A DNA stretch of 64,000 nt. It comes from Agromyces protaetiae (GTDB taxonomy: Bacteria > Actinomycetota > Actinomycetes > Actinomycetales > Microbacteriaceae). Under the pieces are notes generated by a model, which saw nothing but the letters and a program-made list of their open reading frames with translations, was not told where the DNA came from and did no database searches. Positions 21,301-28,395 of the stretch are shown piece after piece; position 1 is the first letter of the stretch; each line of letters starts with the position of its first letter. The DNA lies in NCBI RefSeq assembly GCF_030866785.1, contig NZ_CP133018.1, forward strand, positions 2,604,001-2,668,000. Reading direction: 5' to 3'. The translations under genes were made by a program, and so were the position numbers.

Positions 21301-21484
21301 ACAGGGAGACGATGTGGCTCGGCGCCGCGGCGGCGGCCTGGTCGCGTGCGGCAGCGTCGGCGTCGGTCAGGACGATGATGAGCTCGTCGGGCGCGCGGTG
21401 CTGCGCACGGATCGCCGCGAGCGTGCGGCTGAGGCGGTCGCCGCCGCGGTGCACGACGAGGACGGCGGTGACTCGAGGGAACAT
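18356..21484 (-). CDS. Large membrane glycosyltransferase, GT2 N-domain plus polytopic region and disordered tail
   Basis: A 1042-aa protein in three parts. Residues 1-~235 form a GT2 domain (TAVLVVHRGGDRLSRTL, acidic LLAEDSAPAPDT, acceptor-side GFDPGLPVVDDALDFSIRAR). Residues ~250-860 contain about a dozen membrane segments with an extracytoplasmic stretch near the end. The last ~120 residues are a polar tail with repeated xDEASA units. It probably transfers a sugar to a lipid-linked or wall polymer. It is the gene between whiB2 and DUF5719 in the conserved envelope group. The start ATG has TAGGCT exactly seven bases upstream and no ribosome site, so it is probably leaderless. The donor sugar is unknown. 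Confidence 0.87.
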   Translation of the reverse strand: MFPRVTAVLVVHRGGDRLSRTLAAIRAQHRAPDELIIVLTDADAAARDQAAAAAPSHIVSLSTRVSFGEAVRSAEGVLPPPSSDDDALWLLAEDSAPAPDTLARLRATLETERSVAIAGPKLMAWDAPDRIVALGRSITRFGRAVDLVADELDQGQHDELSDVLGVDPAGLLVRHPVWRALDGFDPGLPVVDDALDFSIRARLAGHRVSVVPHARVVVGEGGVAGPEAGRGRRARRRHRLERAAELHRRLVYAPAATVPLHWLALLPLAVARAIWLLLTKAPGAIGGEFAAALQAMFGLGHVAHARRTLRGAKSMGWSAIAPLRVQPDEMRRRRRAAAEARRARARGRTEELQFLGTGGGWVLLASIAVSLALTSWLFSAPGIGGGALLPLSDRLDELWRNAAFGWRDVGTGFVGPADPFSGVLAVLGSITFWSPSFALVLLWLVALPVAALGAWFTASRLTERGSLRALAAAAWAVAPPFILALSDGRPGAVIAHALLGWLAFAAIGAASSWASAAAAGLLLAGVVAAAPSLTPALLLAWIVALAVSGRSAVRYAFVPLPALVLAAPLIWTQLTAGTPLALFADPGLPTPGVVPGTWWLALGFPVAEAGWSELLEPLGLSLDPVWIVTALLAPLVLLAAASVMWPRLRAALLALATALVGFVTAVVAAHLAVATIGDDAVGVWTGAGQSLAWLGLIAAAVIGLDGIRRGAPALAAVAGVAAAVAVLPAGLALATGAAQVGPAGERTLPAFVVAAADTDPRVTTLRMQPLVGGGLRSWLEHGTGAKLDAQSTVDATRAGLSDDEARLAELTGNLASRSGFDAAAAVEEFGTTFVLLAAPESAEDREAVASAERARAALDGNPELIPVGDTAFGVLWRFADAPSPAPASAIPPNAAGATGALWTTLQLIVLGAAVLLSIPTGAGREDARQRVRRPKPSRRRDRTAREASVAVSEPGSSSADGATADEASARAVSTDEASAPETSAGEASAPDQPAGNRSATDAVDGAPDAGATGSEASVATGAGDPGTPRAAADHREGPEHGR

Positions 21485-21491
21485 CGGGGAC

Positions 21492-21497
21492 AGCCTA
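21492..21497 (-). promoter_or_regulatory. -10 hexamer for leaderless GT gene start
   Basis: TAGGCT on the minus strand ends seven bases before the ATG at 21484; no Shine-Dalgarno-like run lies between. Confidence 0.5.
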
Positions 21498-21587
21498 GGC
21501 TCCGCGTGCTGCGCAGGCCGTCACTGCGTCGGGCGTGCCGCGAACCTCGTCGTCTCGCGCGCCCATGGGCTCAGGAGGCTGTGCGGG

Positions 21588-21926
21588 TCAGCCTGCGCGC
21601 TTGCGGAGCTTGCGGCGCTCGCGTTCGGACAGCCCGCCCCAGATGCCGAAGCGCTCATCGTTCGCGAGGGCGTACTCGAGGCACTGGGCGCGGACCTCGC
21701 AGCCGGTGCAGATCTTCTTCGCGTCGCGCGTCGATCCGCCCTTCTCGGGGAAGAACGCTTCCGGATCGGTCTGCGCGCACAGCGCATCGCTCTGCCAGGC
21801 CAGTGCATCGTCGTCGTCGGCGTTCCCCCGAACGCCCGGCATGCCCAGTTCCGTCGGCTGACCCAGACGCACCGGATCGACGAACCAGTCCTCAGGTACG
21901 CCAGAACGATATTCGAGGTTTCCCAT
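21588..21926 (-). CDS. whiB2: WhiB-family iron-sulfur transcription regulator, WhiB2/WhmD type
   Basis: A 112-aa protein with four cluster cysteines at 50, 73, 76 and 82 (C-x22-CTGCEVRAQC) and the G[I/V]WGG turn (FGIWGGLSERERRKLRKR) that contacts sigma factor, followed by a basic DNA-binding tail. The WhiB2/WhmD class controls septation and growth in mycobacteria and sporulation septation in Streptomyces. The position near manB/manA and the DUF5719 glycosyltransferase matches that class. The start is ATG 21926 with GGAG five bases upstream. A consensus-like promoter and a perfect 18-bp palindrome sit directly upstream. Confidence 0.92.
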   Translation of the reverse strand: MGNLEYRSGVPEDWFVDPVRLGQPTELGMPGVRGNADDDDALAWQSDALCAQTDPEAFFPEKGGSTRDAKKICTGCEVRAQCLEYALANDERFGIWGGLSERERRKLRKRAG

Positions 21927-21941
21927 ATCGTCTCCCACCCA

Positions 21942-21971
21942 GTTGTACCGACCGCCTCTCCGGCGTGTCAG
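21942..21971 (-). promoter_or_regulatory. whiB2 promoter (-35/-10)
   Basis: On the minus strand, CTGACA (21966-21971) and TACAAC (21942-21947) are separated by 18 bases. Transcription would start about ten bases ahead of the start codon, leaving a very short leader that still includes the GGAG. Confidence 0.55.
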
Positions 21972-21974
21972 CAC

Positions 21975-21992
21975 AATTACACCGGTGTAATT
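21975..21992. promoter_or_regulatory. Perfect 18-bp palindrome adjacent to whiB2 -35
   Basis: AATTACACCGGTGTAATT is perfectly palindromic and ends three bases upstream of the -35 hexamer. The position suits an activator or a repressor that hinders polymerase. It partly resembles BldD-type boxes (TNAC...GTNA) but does not match them well. The regulator is unknown. Confidence 0.65.
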
Positions 21993-22053
21993 CCGGTGCG
22001 TCAAGTCGCGGCGACCAAACTCTCAATCATGGCCTGAGGCTTCTGGCCAGGAA

Positions 22054-22074
22054 CGACACGCCGGACGCGTGTCG
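22054..22074 (-). terminator. Hairpin terminator after galE
   Basis: CGACACGC (22054-22061) and GCGTGTCG (22067-22074) form a perfect 8-bp stem with a five-base loop, 15 bases past the galE stop. Confidence 0.65.
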
Positions 22075-22088
22075 CGGAAGCCGAAGTG

Positions 22089-23066
22089 TTACACCGGATC
22101 GGCTGCGTCGGCAGCGCGTCGTGCACGCCACGCACTCTCGACCATGTCGGCGATCGAATGCCGCATCCGCCAGTCGAGGTCACGCGCAGCGCGGTCGCCC
22201 GATGCGACGATGCGGGCCGGGTCGCCCGCCCGCCGCGGCGCGATCTCGGGCGTGAAGGCGATGCCGGTGACCTCGGCGATCGTCCGCATGATCTCACCGA
22301 CCGAGACCCCCTCGCCCGATCCGAGGTTGTAGACGGGCGCGAGCCTGGCCTCGGCCATCAGCCGCTCGGCAGCGACGACGTGCGCGGCGGCGAGGTCCGA
22401 GACGTGGATGTAGTCGCGGACGCAGGTGCCGTCGGGCGTCGGGTAGTCCGCGCCGTTGATCCGCGGGGTCCGCCCGTCGAGCAGGGCGTCGAACACGAGC
22501 GGGAAGAGATTGTGCGGACTGACGTCGTACACGTCCTCGGTACCCGAACCGACCACGTTGAAGTAGCGCAGCGACGTGTGCGCGAGGCCGCTCGCGATGC
22601 CCTGGTCGGCGATCAGCCACTCCCCGACCAGCTTGGACTCGCCGTAGGGCGACTCCGGATGCTTCGGGGTGTCCTCGGTCACGAGATCGACGTCGGGCGT
22701 CCCGTAGACGGCCGCGCTCGAGGAGAAGACGAGGCGCGGCACGCCCGCGCTCTCCATCGCCGCGAGCAGGGTCGCGGTCGCGGTCACGTTCTGCTGGTAG
22801 GTGTGCAGCGGGCGGCCGACGGAGACCCCTGCGTACTTGAATCCGGCGAGATGCACGACGCCCTGCACGTTGTAGCGGGCGAGCGTCTCCTGCACGAGCC
22901 TGCCGTCAAGGAGCGAGCCGTGCACGAAGGTCGTTCCGGCCGGGACGAATCCACGACGGCCCGACGACAGGTCGTCGATGACGACGGTGTCAATGCCCTT
23001 GGCCTCGAATGCGCGGACGACGTGGGCCCCGATGTAGCCCGCTCCCCCGGTGACCAGCCAGCTCAT
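22089..23066 (-). CDS. galE: UDP-glucose 4-epimerase
   Basis: Short-chain dehydrogenase-type epimerase converting UDP-glucose and UDP-galactose. In 325 aa it has the NAD motif GGAGYIGAHV near the N-terminus, SSSAAVYG with the catalytic Ser, YGESK with the Tyr-Lys pair, and the GalE-specific tail ending in a DLDWRMRHSIADMVESAW helix. The start is ATG 23066 with AAGGG six bases upstream. It would supply UDP-galactose for the polysaccharide genes in this window or general wall glycans. It is flanked by hairpins on both sides, so it is monocistronic. Confidence 0.94.
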   Translation of the reverse strand: MSWLVTGGAGYIGAHVVRAFEAKGIDTVVIDDLSSGRRGFVPAGTTFVHGSLLDGRLVQETLARYNVQGVVHLAGFKYAGVSVGRPLHTYQQNVTATATLLAAMESAGVPRLVFSSSAAVYGTPDVDLVTEDTPKHPESPYGESKLVGEWLIADQGIASGLAHTSLRYFNVVGSGTEDVYDVSPHNLFPLVFDALLDGRTPRINGADYPTPDGTCVRDYIHVSDLAAAHVVAAERLMAEARLAPVYNLGSGEGVSVGEIMRTIAEVTGIAFTPEIAPRRAGDPARIVASGDRAARDLDWRMRHSIADMVESAWRARRAADAADPV

Positions 23067-23097
23067 CGGCAACCCTTCCGGCGCACAGACGGTCCGC

Positions 23098-23126
23098 ACG
23101 CCTCCCCGATGGTACCGGGGAGGCGT
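23098..23126 (-). terminator. 11-bp hairpin terminator after the small membrane gene
   Basis: ACGCCTCCCCG (23098-23108) pairs perfectly with 23116-23126 around a seven-base loop. It starts 11 bases past the stop of the 50-codon gene and lies upstream of galE. Confidence 0.75.
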
Positions 23127-23136
23127 GGGATCCGGA

Positions 23137-23289
23137 TCAGGCCTGTGCGATGGGCGGTCCGCCCGCGTGCCTGACGCGGGCGGCGATCTCGGGACGGCCG
23201 TACCCGTCCCGGGCGAGGAGGCGAATCGTGCCGGCGATCCCCCAGAAGATGAGGGCGGCGACGAGGAGCAGCAGCAGGATGGTGGTCAT
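23137..23289 (-). CDS. Small single-pass membrane protein (50 aa)
   Basis: A 50-codon frame starting MTTILLLLLVAALIFWGIAG, an uncleaved hydrophobic helix, followed by a basic/polar tail (TIRLLARDGYGRP...). Short proteins with this MTT-leucine-rich start and a DGYGR/DGYRR motif recur in Microbacteriaceae, usually as hypothetical proteins. It is divergent from the GlxA-type regulator with 100 bases between the starts, packed with TGGCA/TGCCA half-sites, and it ends at its own hairpin. That suggests a dedicated, regulated unit. The function is unknown. Confidence 0.7.
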   Translation of the reverse strand: MTTILLLLLVAALIFWGIAGTIRLLARDGYGRPEIAARVRHAGGPPIAQA

Positions 23290-23340
23290 GGCAGAAAATC
23301 TATGCCTTGCCATATCCTGCCGAAAGTGGCAGAGTTGCCA
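23289..23340. promoter_or_regulatory. Cluster of TGGCA/TGCCA half-sites between divergent genes
   Basis: Half-sites lie at 23289-23294 (TGGCAG), 23307-23312 (TTGCCA), 23317-23321 (CTGCC), 23327-23332 (TGGCAG) and 23336-23340 (TGCCA). Two perfect inverted repeats result: CTGCC-N6-GGCAG and TGGCA-N4-TGCCA. The arrangement is typical of an autoregulatory operator for the adjacent GlxA/AraC-type gene. Confidence 0.55.
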
Positions 23341-23389
23341 TCAAACGACGCGTTCCTGCCAACGACGTACACGCCCATCGGAGGTCGCC

Positions 23390-24382
23390 ATGCTGCACAC
23401 CATCGCCTGCCTCGCCCTGCCCCAGATGGCCCCGTTCGAGTTCGGCGTGATCTGCGAGGTGTTCGGCATCGACCGCAGCGAGCAGGGCGGCCCGACGTTC
23501 GACTTCCACGTCATCACCGCCGACCCCGGCCCGGTCCGCACGAAGCTCGGGTTCGACCTGATGATCACCGAGGGCCTCGACGCCGCGGCCCACGCCGACC
23601 TCATCGCGGTGCCCGCGTCGCTCATCGACGAGGCACCCGACGAGCGCGTGCTCGATGTGATCCGCGATGCCGTGGCGCGTGGCGCCTGGGTGCTCAGCGT
23701 CTGCTCCGGGGCGTTCACCCTGGGCCGGGCCGGCGTGCTCGACGGGCGCAGGGCGACGACGCACTGGATGTACACCGATCGCATGGCCGAGATGTTCCCG
23801 GACACCGAAGTCGACCCCGACGTCTTGTTCGTGCAGGACGGCAAGGTCGTCACCGGCGCGGGCACCGCGGCCGGCATCGATGCCGCACTGCACGTCGTTC
23901 GCACGGAGCTGGGGCAGTCCGCCGCGAACATCATCGCGCGCCGCATGGTCGTCCCGCCGCAGCGCGACGGCGGGCAGTCGCAGTTCATCCAGACCCCCGT
24001 CGTCGAAGCGCGCAGCGACTCCTTCGCGCAGATCACGGAGTGGATGATCGAGCACCTCGACGAGGAGCTGACCGTCGACCGACTGGCCAGGAAGGCGCTC
24101 ATGTCACCGCGGACCTTCGCGAGGAAGTTCCGTGCCGAGACCGGCACGACCCCGAACGCCTGGCTCAACCGTCAGCGACTGCTCCGCGCGCAGCAGCTCC
24201 TGGAGGAGACCGACCTCACGCTCGAGGAGATCGCGCGGGAGACCGGGTTCGGTGCGGCAGCGGTCATGCGGCATCACTTCCTGAAGGTGCTGCAGACCAC
24301 GCCCACCGCGTACCGCCGCCTCTTCGGCACACCCGGTGACGCGACCGCGGCCGCGGCCCGGTCGGTCGCCGCGGTCGGCTGA
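23390..24382 (+). CDS. GlxA-family transcriptional regulator (DJ-1/PfpI-like plus AraC HTH)
   Basis: A 330-aa protein. Residues ~1-185 form a class-I glutamine-amidotransferase-like (DJ-1/PfpI) sensor domain, with the nucleophile-elbow segment SVCSGAFTLGRAGVLDGRRA and GAGTAAGIDAALHVV. Residues ~225-315 hold the two AraC helix-turn-helix units (ELTVDRLARKALMSPRTFAR and LTLEEIARETGF). Relatives control amino acid, nitrile or quaternary-amine catabolism; the ligand here is not evident. The start is ATG 23390 with GGAGG five bases upstream. It probably controls itself and the divergent small membrane gene through the half-sites between them. Confidence 0.9.
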   Translation: MLHTIACLALPQMAPFEFGVICEVFGIDRSEQGGPTFDFHVITADPGPVRTKLGFDLMITEGLDAAAHADLIAVPASLIDEAPDERVLDVIRDAVARGAWVLSVCSGAFTLGRAGVLDGRRATTHWMYTDRMAEMFPDTEVDPDVLFVQDGKVVTGAGTAAGIDAALHVVRTELGQSAANIIARRMVVPPQRDGGQSQFIQTPVVEARSDSFAQITEWMIEHLDEELTVDRLARKALMSPRTFARKFRAETGTTPNAWLNRQRLLRAQQLLEETDLTLEEIARETGFGAAAVMRHHFLKVLQTTPTAYRRLFGTPGDATAAAARSVAAVG

Positions 24383-24404
24383 GCGCCCGCGCCCGGCACT
24401 CGGG

Positions 24405-25664
24405 TCAGGCGGCGGATGCCTCGGACGCGACGCCGGTCGTCGCCACCCACGCGATCCCGGGGCCGGTGATCTCGAGCGTCGCCTCCTCGGGCGTGACGTA
24501 GACCGCGGCACCGCGCGCCAGCACGGTCTCGCCGGTCACGCCCGACACCCGCACCTCGTCGCGCTCGGCGAGCACGATGGCCGGTCCGGTGAGCGTGACG
24601 CGCGAGGCATCCGCCCCCGGTTCTGCCCGGTGCAGCACGAAGTCGGGAACGTCGGGCCGGAAGGTGCGCACGCCGTCGGCCGCGACCTCGGGCTCGAGCC
24701 GCGGCGGCGGCATGGGCGTCACATCGAGTACGTCGAGCAGCTCGCCGACGTCGATGTGCTTGGGGGTGAGCCCGCCGCGAAGCACATTGTCGCTCGAGGC
24801 CATCAGCTCGATGCCGAGTCCGTCGAGGTAGGCGTGGATGTTGCCGGCGCGCAGGTACAGCGCCTCCCCGCGAGTGAGCCGCACCCGGTTCAGCAGGAGC
24901 GAGATCACGATGCCGGGATCGCCGGGATACGCCTCGGCGAGCGCGGCCACCGTGGCGAACGAACGGGCGAAACCGGACGACGCGGCGATCTCGCTGGCCG
25001 AGAGCCGGACGACGCGCTCGACGACCCACGACGCCTCGCCGGTGTCGCCGCCGCGGCCGTCCCGGAGCAGCCACTCGACGGTCTGCTCGATCCCGCCCTC
25101 GCCCGCGAGGTGCGTCTCCAGCAGATCGAGCGCGCCCGGGTCGGGCTGCACGTCGGCCGCATCGGCGGCGCGGAGCGTGGCGAGCACGTCGCGCACCTCC
25201 GCCACCGGACGGAATCCCGAGAGGGCGTCGAACGTGTCGCTCAGCGCCACGATGAGCTCGGGCTTGTGGAACGTGTCCTTGTAGTTCCGGTCGTACGCGT
25301 CGACGGGAACCCCCTCGGCCTCCTCACGCGCGAACCCGGCCCGGGCCTGCGCGGGCGTCGGGTGCGCCTGCAGCGACAGCGGGCCGCCCGCGGCGAGCAG
25401 CTTGAGGAGGAACGGGAGCCGCGCGCCCTGCGCCGCGAGGTCAGCGCCCAGCGCGGTTTCGGGGTCAGCCTCGATCCACTCGGCGAGGTCCCGCGCGCCA
25501 CCGGTCGCAGCCGGGTCGTCGATCTTCGCGGGCGATCCGGCGTGCGCGCCGAGCCACAGCTCGGCCTCGGGTCCACCAGATGGCCGGGTGCCCAGGAAGG
25601 CCGCGATGTGCTCTGACGAACCCCACGCGTAATCGCGTGGAGTGTTGTGGATGCCGACAAACAT
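24405..25664 (-). CDS. manA: Mannose-6-phosphate isomerase, class I
   Basis: Zinc enzyme interconverting fructose 6-phosphate and mannose 6-phosphate, working with ManB toward GDP-mannose. In 419 residues it shows the N-terminal YAWGS motif, the zinc-binding LSLQAHPTPAQA and FHKPELIVAL segments, and the later YLRAGNIHAYLDGLGIELMASSDN region containing the type-I PMI active site. The C-terminal cupin half is conserved. The start ATG has AAAGGA nine bases upstream. It is convergent with the regulator gene and divergent from the acyl-CoA dehydrogenase. It lies 8 kb from manB, but both belong to the same conserved envelope neighbourhood. Confidence 0.95.
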   Translation of the reverse strand: MFVGIHNTPRDYAWGSSEHIAAFLGTRPSGGPEAELWLGAHAGSPAKIDDPAATGGARDLAEWIEADPETALGADLAAQGARLPFLLKLLAAGGPLSLQAHPTPAQARAGFAREEAEGVPVDAYDRNYKDTFHKPELIVALSDTFDALSGFRPVAEVRDVLATLRAADAADVQPDPGALDLLETHLAGEGGIEQTVEWLLRDGRGGDTGEASWVVERVVRLSASEIAASSGFARSFATVAALAEAYPGDPGIVISLLLNRVRLTRGEALYLRAGNIHAYLDGLGIELMASSDNVLRGGLTPKHIDVGELLDVLDVTPMPPPRLEPEVAADGVRTFRPDVPDFVLHRAEPGADASRVTLTGPAIVLAERDEVRVSGVTGETVLARGAAVYVTPEEATLEITGPGIAWVATTGVASEASAA

Positions 25665-25776
25665 GCAGGAGTGTCCTTTCGGGCGCGTTGTCTCAAGCTA
25701 CCAACGGCGTTGCCGCACCACGGCCACCCGGCCATAGGCTCGGCACACCCTTGCCGGAGCCCACCCTGGAGCGCCC

Positions 25777-26955
25777 ATGTCCTTCGAACCGCTCGCCGCC
25801 GACTTCTACTCGTACGCCGACGTGCTCACCGATCGCGAGCGCGAGGCGCTCGCCCGGCTCCGCACGTGGCTCGAGACCGAGGTGACCCCGGTCATCGGCG
25901 GGTACTGGGAGCGCGCCGAGTTCCCGATGCGGCTGATCGCCCCGCTCGCCGAGCAGGGCGTCCTCTCCTACGCGTGGGAGGAGACCCGTCCGTTCGAGAA
26001 CTCGGCGGTCTTCCGCGGCTTCGTCGCACTCGAACTCGCCCGGGTGGATGCCTCGGTCGGCACGTTCGTCGGCGTCCAGAACGGGCTCGCGACCGGGTCG
26101 ATCGCGGTCGCCGGATCGGACGAGCAGCGTGCCGAATGGATCCCGAAGCTCGCCTCGGGCGAGGTGCTCGGCGCCTTCGGCCTCACCGAGCCCGACTCCG
26201 GATCGGATTCGGCCCGCGGCCTGCGCACGACCGCACGACGTGACGGCGACGAGTGGGTGCTGAACGGTGCGAAGCGGTGGATCGGCAATGCGACGTTCTC
26301 GGACATCACGATCATCTGGGCGAAGGACGAGGCCGACGGCCAGGTCAAGGGGTTCATCGTGCCGACGAGCACCCCGGGGTACGCCGCGACGAAGATCGAG
26401 GGCAAGATCAGCCTGCGTCCCGTGCAGAACGCCGACATCGTGCTCACCGACGTGCGCGTCCCCGAGGGACTCCGCTTGCAGCGTGCGAACTCCTTCCGCG
26501 ACACGGCCGCCGTGCTGCGCGCCACGCGCGCCGAGGTGGCCTGGTCGGCCGTCGGCACCGCGATCGGCGCGTACGAGGCCGCGCTCGCCTACACCAAGGC
26601 TCGCGTGCAGTTCGGCAAGCCCATCGCCGCGCACCAGCTGATCCAGGACCACCTGGTGAAGTGCCTCGGCAACATCACCGCATCGCTCGGCATGGTCGTA
26701 CGGGTCTCCGAGCTGCAGGATCGCGGCCTGCAGCGCGACGAGCACTCCGCCCTCGCCAAGGCGTATGCCACCGCGCGCATGCGCGAGACCGTCGCGTGGG
26801 CCCGCGAGGCCTGCGGCGGCAACGGCATCGTGCTCGAGCACCGCGTCGCCCGGTACTTCGCCGACGCCGAGGCGCTGTACTCCTATGAGGGCACGCGGGA
26901 GATGAACACCCTGATCGTCGGCCGGGCGATCACGGGTGAGGCGGCGTTCGTCTGA
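25777..26955 (+). CDS. Acyl-CoA dehydrogenase family protein (glutaryl-CoA dehydrogenase-like)
   Basis: A 392-aa flavoenzyme that oxidises an acyl-CoA at the alpha-beta position and passes electrons to ETF. FAD-site motifs are GAFGLTEPDSGSDS and WIGNATFSD. The C-terminal catalytic glutamate is in YSYEGTREMNTLIVGRAITG, the form seen in glutaryl-CoA dehydrogenase and close relatives. The N-terminal and middle domains are complete. The start ATG has GGAG five bases upstream. It stands alone; no CoA ligase or ETF gene is adjacent, so the exact substrate is not set by context. Confidence 0.9.
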   Translation: MSFEPLAADFYSYADVLTDREREALARLRTWLETEVTPVIGGYWERAEFPMRLIAPLAEQGVLSYAWEETRPFENSAVFRGFVALELARVDASVGTFVGVQNGLATGSIAVAGSDEQRAEWIPKLASGEVLGAFGLTEPDSGSDSARGLRTTARRDGDEWVLNGAKRWIGNATFSDITIIWAKDEADGQVKGFIVPTSTPGYAATKIEGKISLRPVQNADIVLTDVRVPEGLRLQRANSFRDTAAVLRATRAEVAWSAVGTAIGAYEAALAYTKARVQFGKPIAAHQLIQDHLVKCLGNITASLGMVVRVSELQDRGLQRDEHSALAKAYATARMRETVAWAREACGGNGIVLEHRVARYFADAEALYSYEGTREMNTLIVGRAITGEAAFV

Positions 26956-26983
26956 GCGCGTGTCCGCCATGCGAGCTGGGACA

Positions 26984-26998
26984 CACGCCTGAGGCGTG
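26984..26998 (+). terminator. Hairpin after acyl-CoA dehydrogenase gene
   Basis: CACGCC-TGA-GGCGTG is a perfect 6-bp stem with a three-base loop, 29 bases past the stop and just before the next promoter. Confidence 0.5.
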
Positions 26999-27008
26999 CC
27001 CGCGGCGA

Positions 27009-27014
27009 TAGCCT
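27009..27014 (+). promoter_or_regulatory. -10 hexamer of leaderless polymerase transcript
   Basis: TAGCCT ends seven bases before the ATG at 27022, with no ribosome site between. Confidence 0.45.
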
Positions 27015-27021
27015 TGACGGC

Positions 27022-28395
27022 ATGAACCCAGGACGCCGCTCCGCGCTCGTCGGCGCCTACGCGACGTTCGCCGTGTTCACGGTCCTCGCCGGGCAGTTCT
27101 GGCGCAACCTGCTCGGCTGGTGGGGGTTCGGCGCCGTCGTCGCGCTCGTCGTCGCCGGTGCGATCTGGCTCATCGTCGAGACCCGGCCCACCTGGACGTG
27201 GCGTCGGGTGCCGAAGTCGACACTGGCGTTCCTCGGCATCGCGACACTGTCGATCGCGTGGTCGGCATATCCCGCGTCGTCGGCGCTCGGCGTGGCCATC
27301 GTGCTGGTCACCGCGTTCGTCGCGATCGCGCTCGCGATCTGCCTGACCTGGAGCCGGCTCGTCACCGCGATCGCCGCGGCGGTGAAATGGGTGCTCGGGC
27401 TCTCGCTGGCCTTCGAGCTCGTCGTGGCGCTCTTCGTGCGCCAGCCCGTGCAGCCGCTGTTCCCCGACTACGACCCGAGCGACTACGAGCGCCTGCCGAT
27501 GGCCTTCTACTGGTCACGGGCCCTGCTCTTCGACGGCGGGCCCGTCGAGGGCATCGTCGCCAGCCGGAACCTGCTCGCCATGGTCGCCCTCCTCGGCGTG
27601 ATCGTGTTCGGGGCGCTGCTCGCCTCCGGCGCCATGCGGCGCGCGTCGGGCATCGGCTGGCTGATCGTCGCCGGCCTCACGCTCGCGCTCACGCGGTCGG
27701 CCACCGTGGTCCTGGTCGCCGTGCTCGTCGCCGTCGCGGTCGCGTTCGCGCTCTGGGCGCGCCGCGTCGGCCCCGACGGCCGTCGCCCCGTCTACCTGAC
27801 GGGCGTCCTCGCGCTCGTGGCATCCGTCGTCGCGCTCGTGGCCCTCTGGGGGCCGCTCACCTCCCTCTTCGGCAAGAGCCAGGACGTCACCGGTCGCTTC
27901 GACATCTGGAACGCCGTGATCGGCCTCGCGGCCGAACGGCCGCTCTTCGGCTGGGGCTGGCTCGGCTACTGGACGCCGTGGGCCGAACCGCTCAACACGC
28001 TCTACACGCGCAACGGCGTCACCTACCTGCAGGCGCACAATGCCTGGCTCGACGTGTGGCTGCAGCTCGGCGTGCTCGGGCTCATCGCGTTCGCCTCGGT
28101 AGTCGTCGGCGCGCTCTGGCGGTCCTGGTTCCTCGCGGTCGACCGGCCGATGGATGCCTCGGGGCGGCTGCGGCCCCACACCGCGGCGTCGCTCGTGCCC
28201 TTCGCGCTGGTCGTCGCACTCATCGGCCAGAGCCTCGCCGAGAGCCGGCTGCTCATCGAGGGCGGTCTGCTGCTGCTGCTCGCGGTCGCCTGGTCCACGA
28301 AGCGGTACCAGTGGGCGCCGGAACCCTTGCCCGTCGAACCCGCGCGGACCCGGTTCGACCGCCGCCCGGCCACACGGGCGGCGTCCCCGCGATGA
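27022..28395 (+). CDS. O-antigen ligase/polymerase family membrane protein (first copy)
   Basis: A 457-aa polytopic protein with about 11 hydrophobic segments and the family's large extracytoplasmic loop (~140-175), which carries the PDYDPSDYERLPMAF stretch. The Wzy/WaaL motif near GRFDIWNAVIGLAAERPLFGWG and YLQAHNAWLDVWLQLG is clear. Such proteins polymerise or ligate lipid-linked oligosaccharides outside the membrane. The C-terminus is basic and cytoplasmic. It is translationally coupled (ATGA overlap) to a second member of the same family, and both precede the polysaccharide gene cluster. Confidence 0.88.
   Translation: MNPGRRSALVGAYATFAVFTVLAGQFWRNLLGWWGFGAVVALVVAGAIWLIVETRPTWTWRRVPKSTLAFLGIATLSIAWSAYPASSALGVAIVLVTAFVAIALAICLTWSRLVTAIAAAVKWVLGLSLAFELVVALFVRQPVQPLFPDYDPSDYERLPMAFYWSRALLFDGGPVEGIVASRNLLAMVALLGVIVFGALLASGAMRRASGIGWLIVAGLTLALTRSATVVLVAVLVAVAVAFALWARRVGPDGRRPVYLTGVLALVASVVALVALWGPLTSLFGKSQDVTGRFDIWNAVIGLAAERPLFGWGWLGYWTPWAEPLNTLYTRNGVTYLQAHNAWLDVWLQLGVLGLIAFASVVVGALWRSWFLAVDRPMDASGRLRPHTAASLVPFALVVALIGQSLAESRLLIEGGLLLLLAVAWSTKRYQWAPEPLPVEPARTRFDRRPATRAASPR

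Noticed and set aside
19142..22255. A 1037-codon plus-strand frame across the giant GT and whiB2
   Set aside because: Arg/Glu/Gly-rich shadow of the opposite strand; it crosses the whiB2 promoter and has no start signals.
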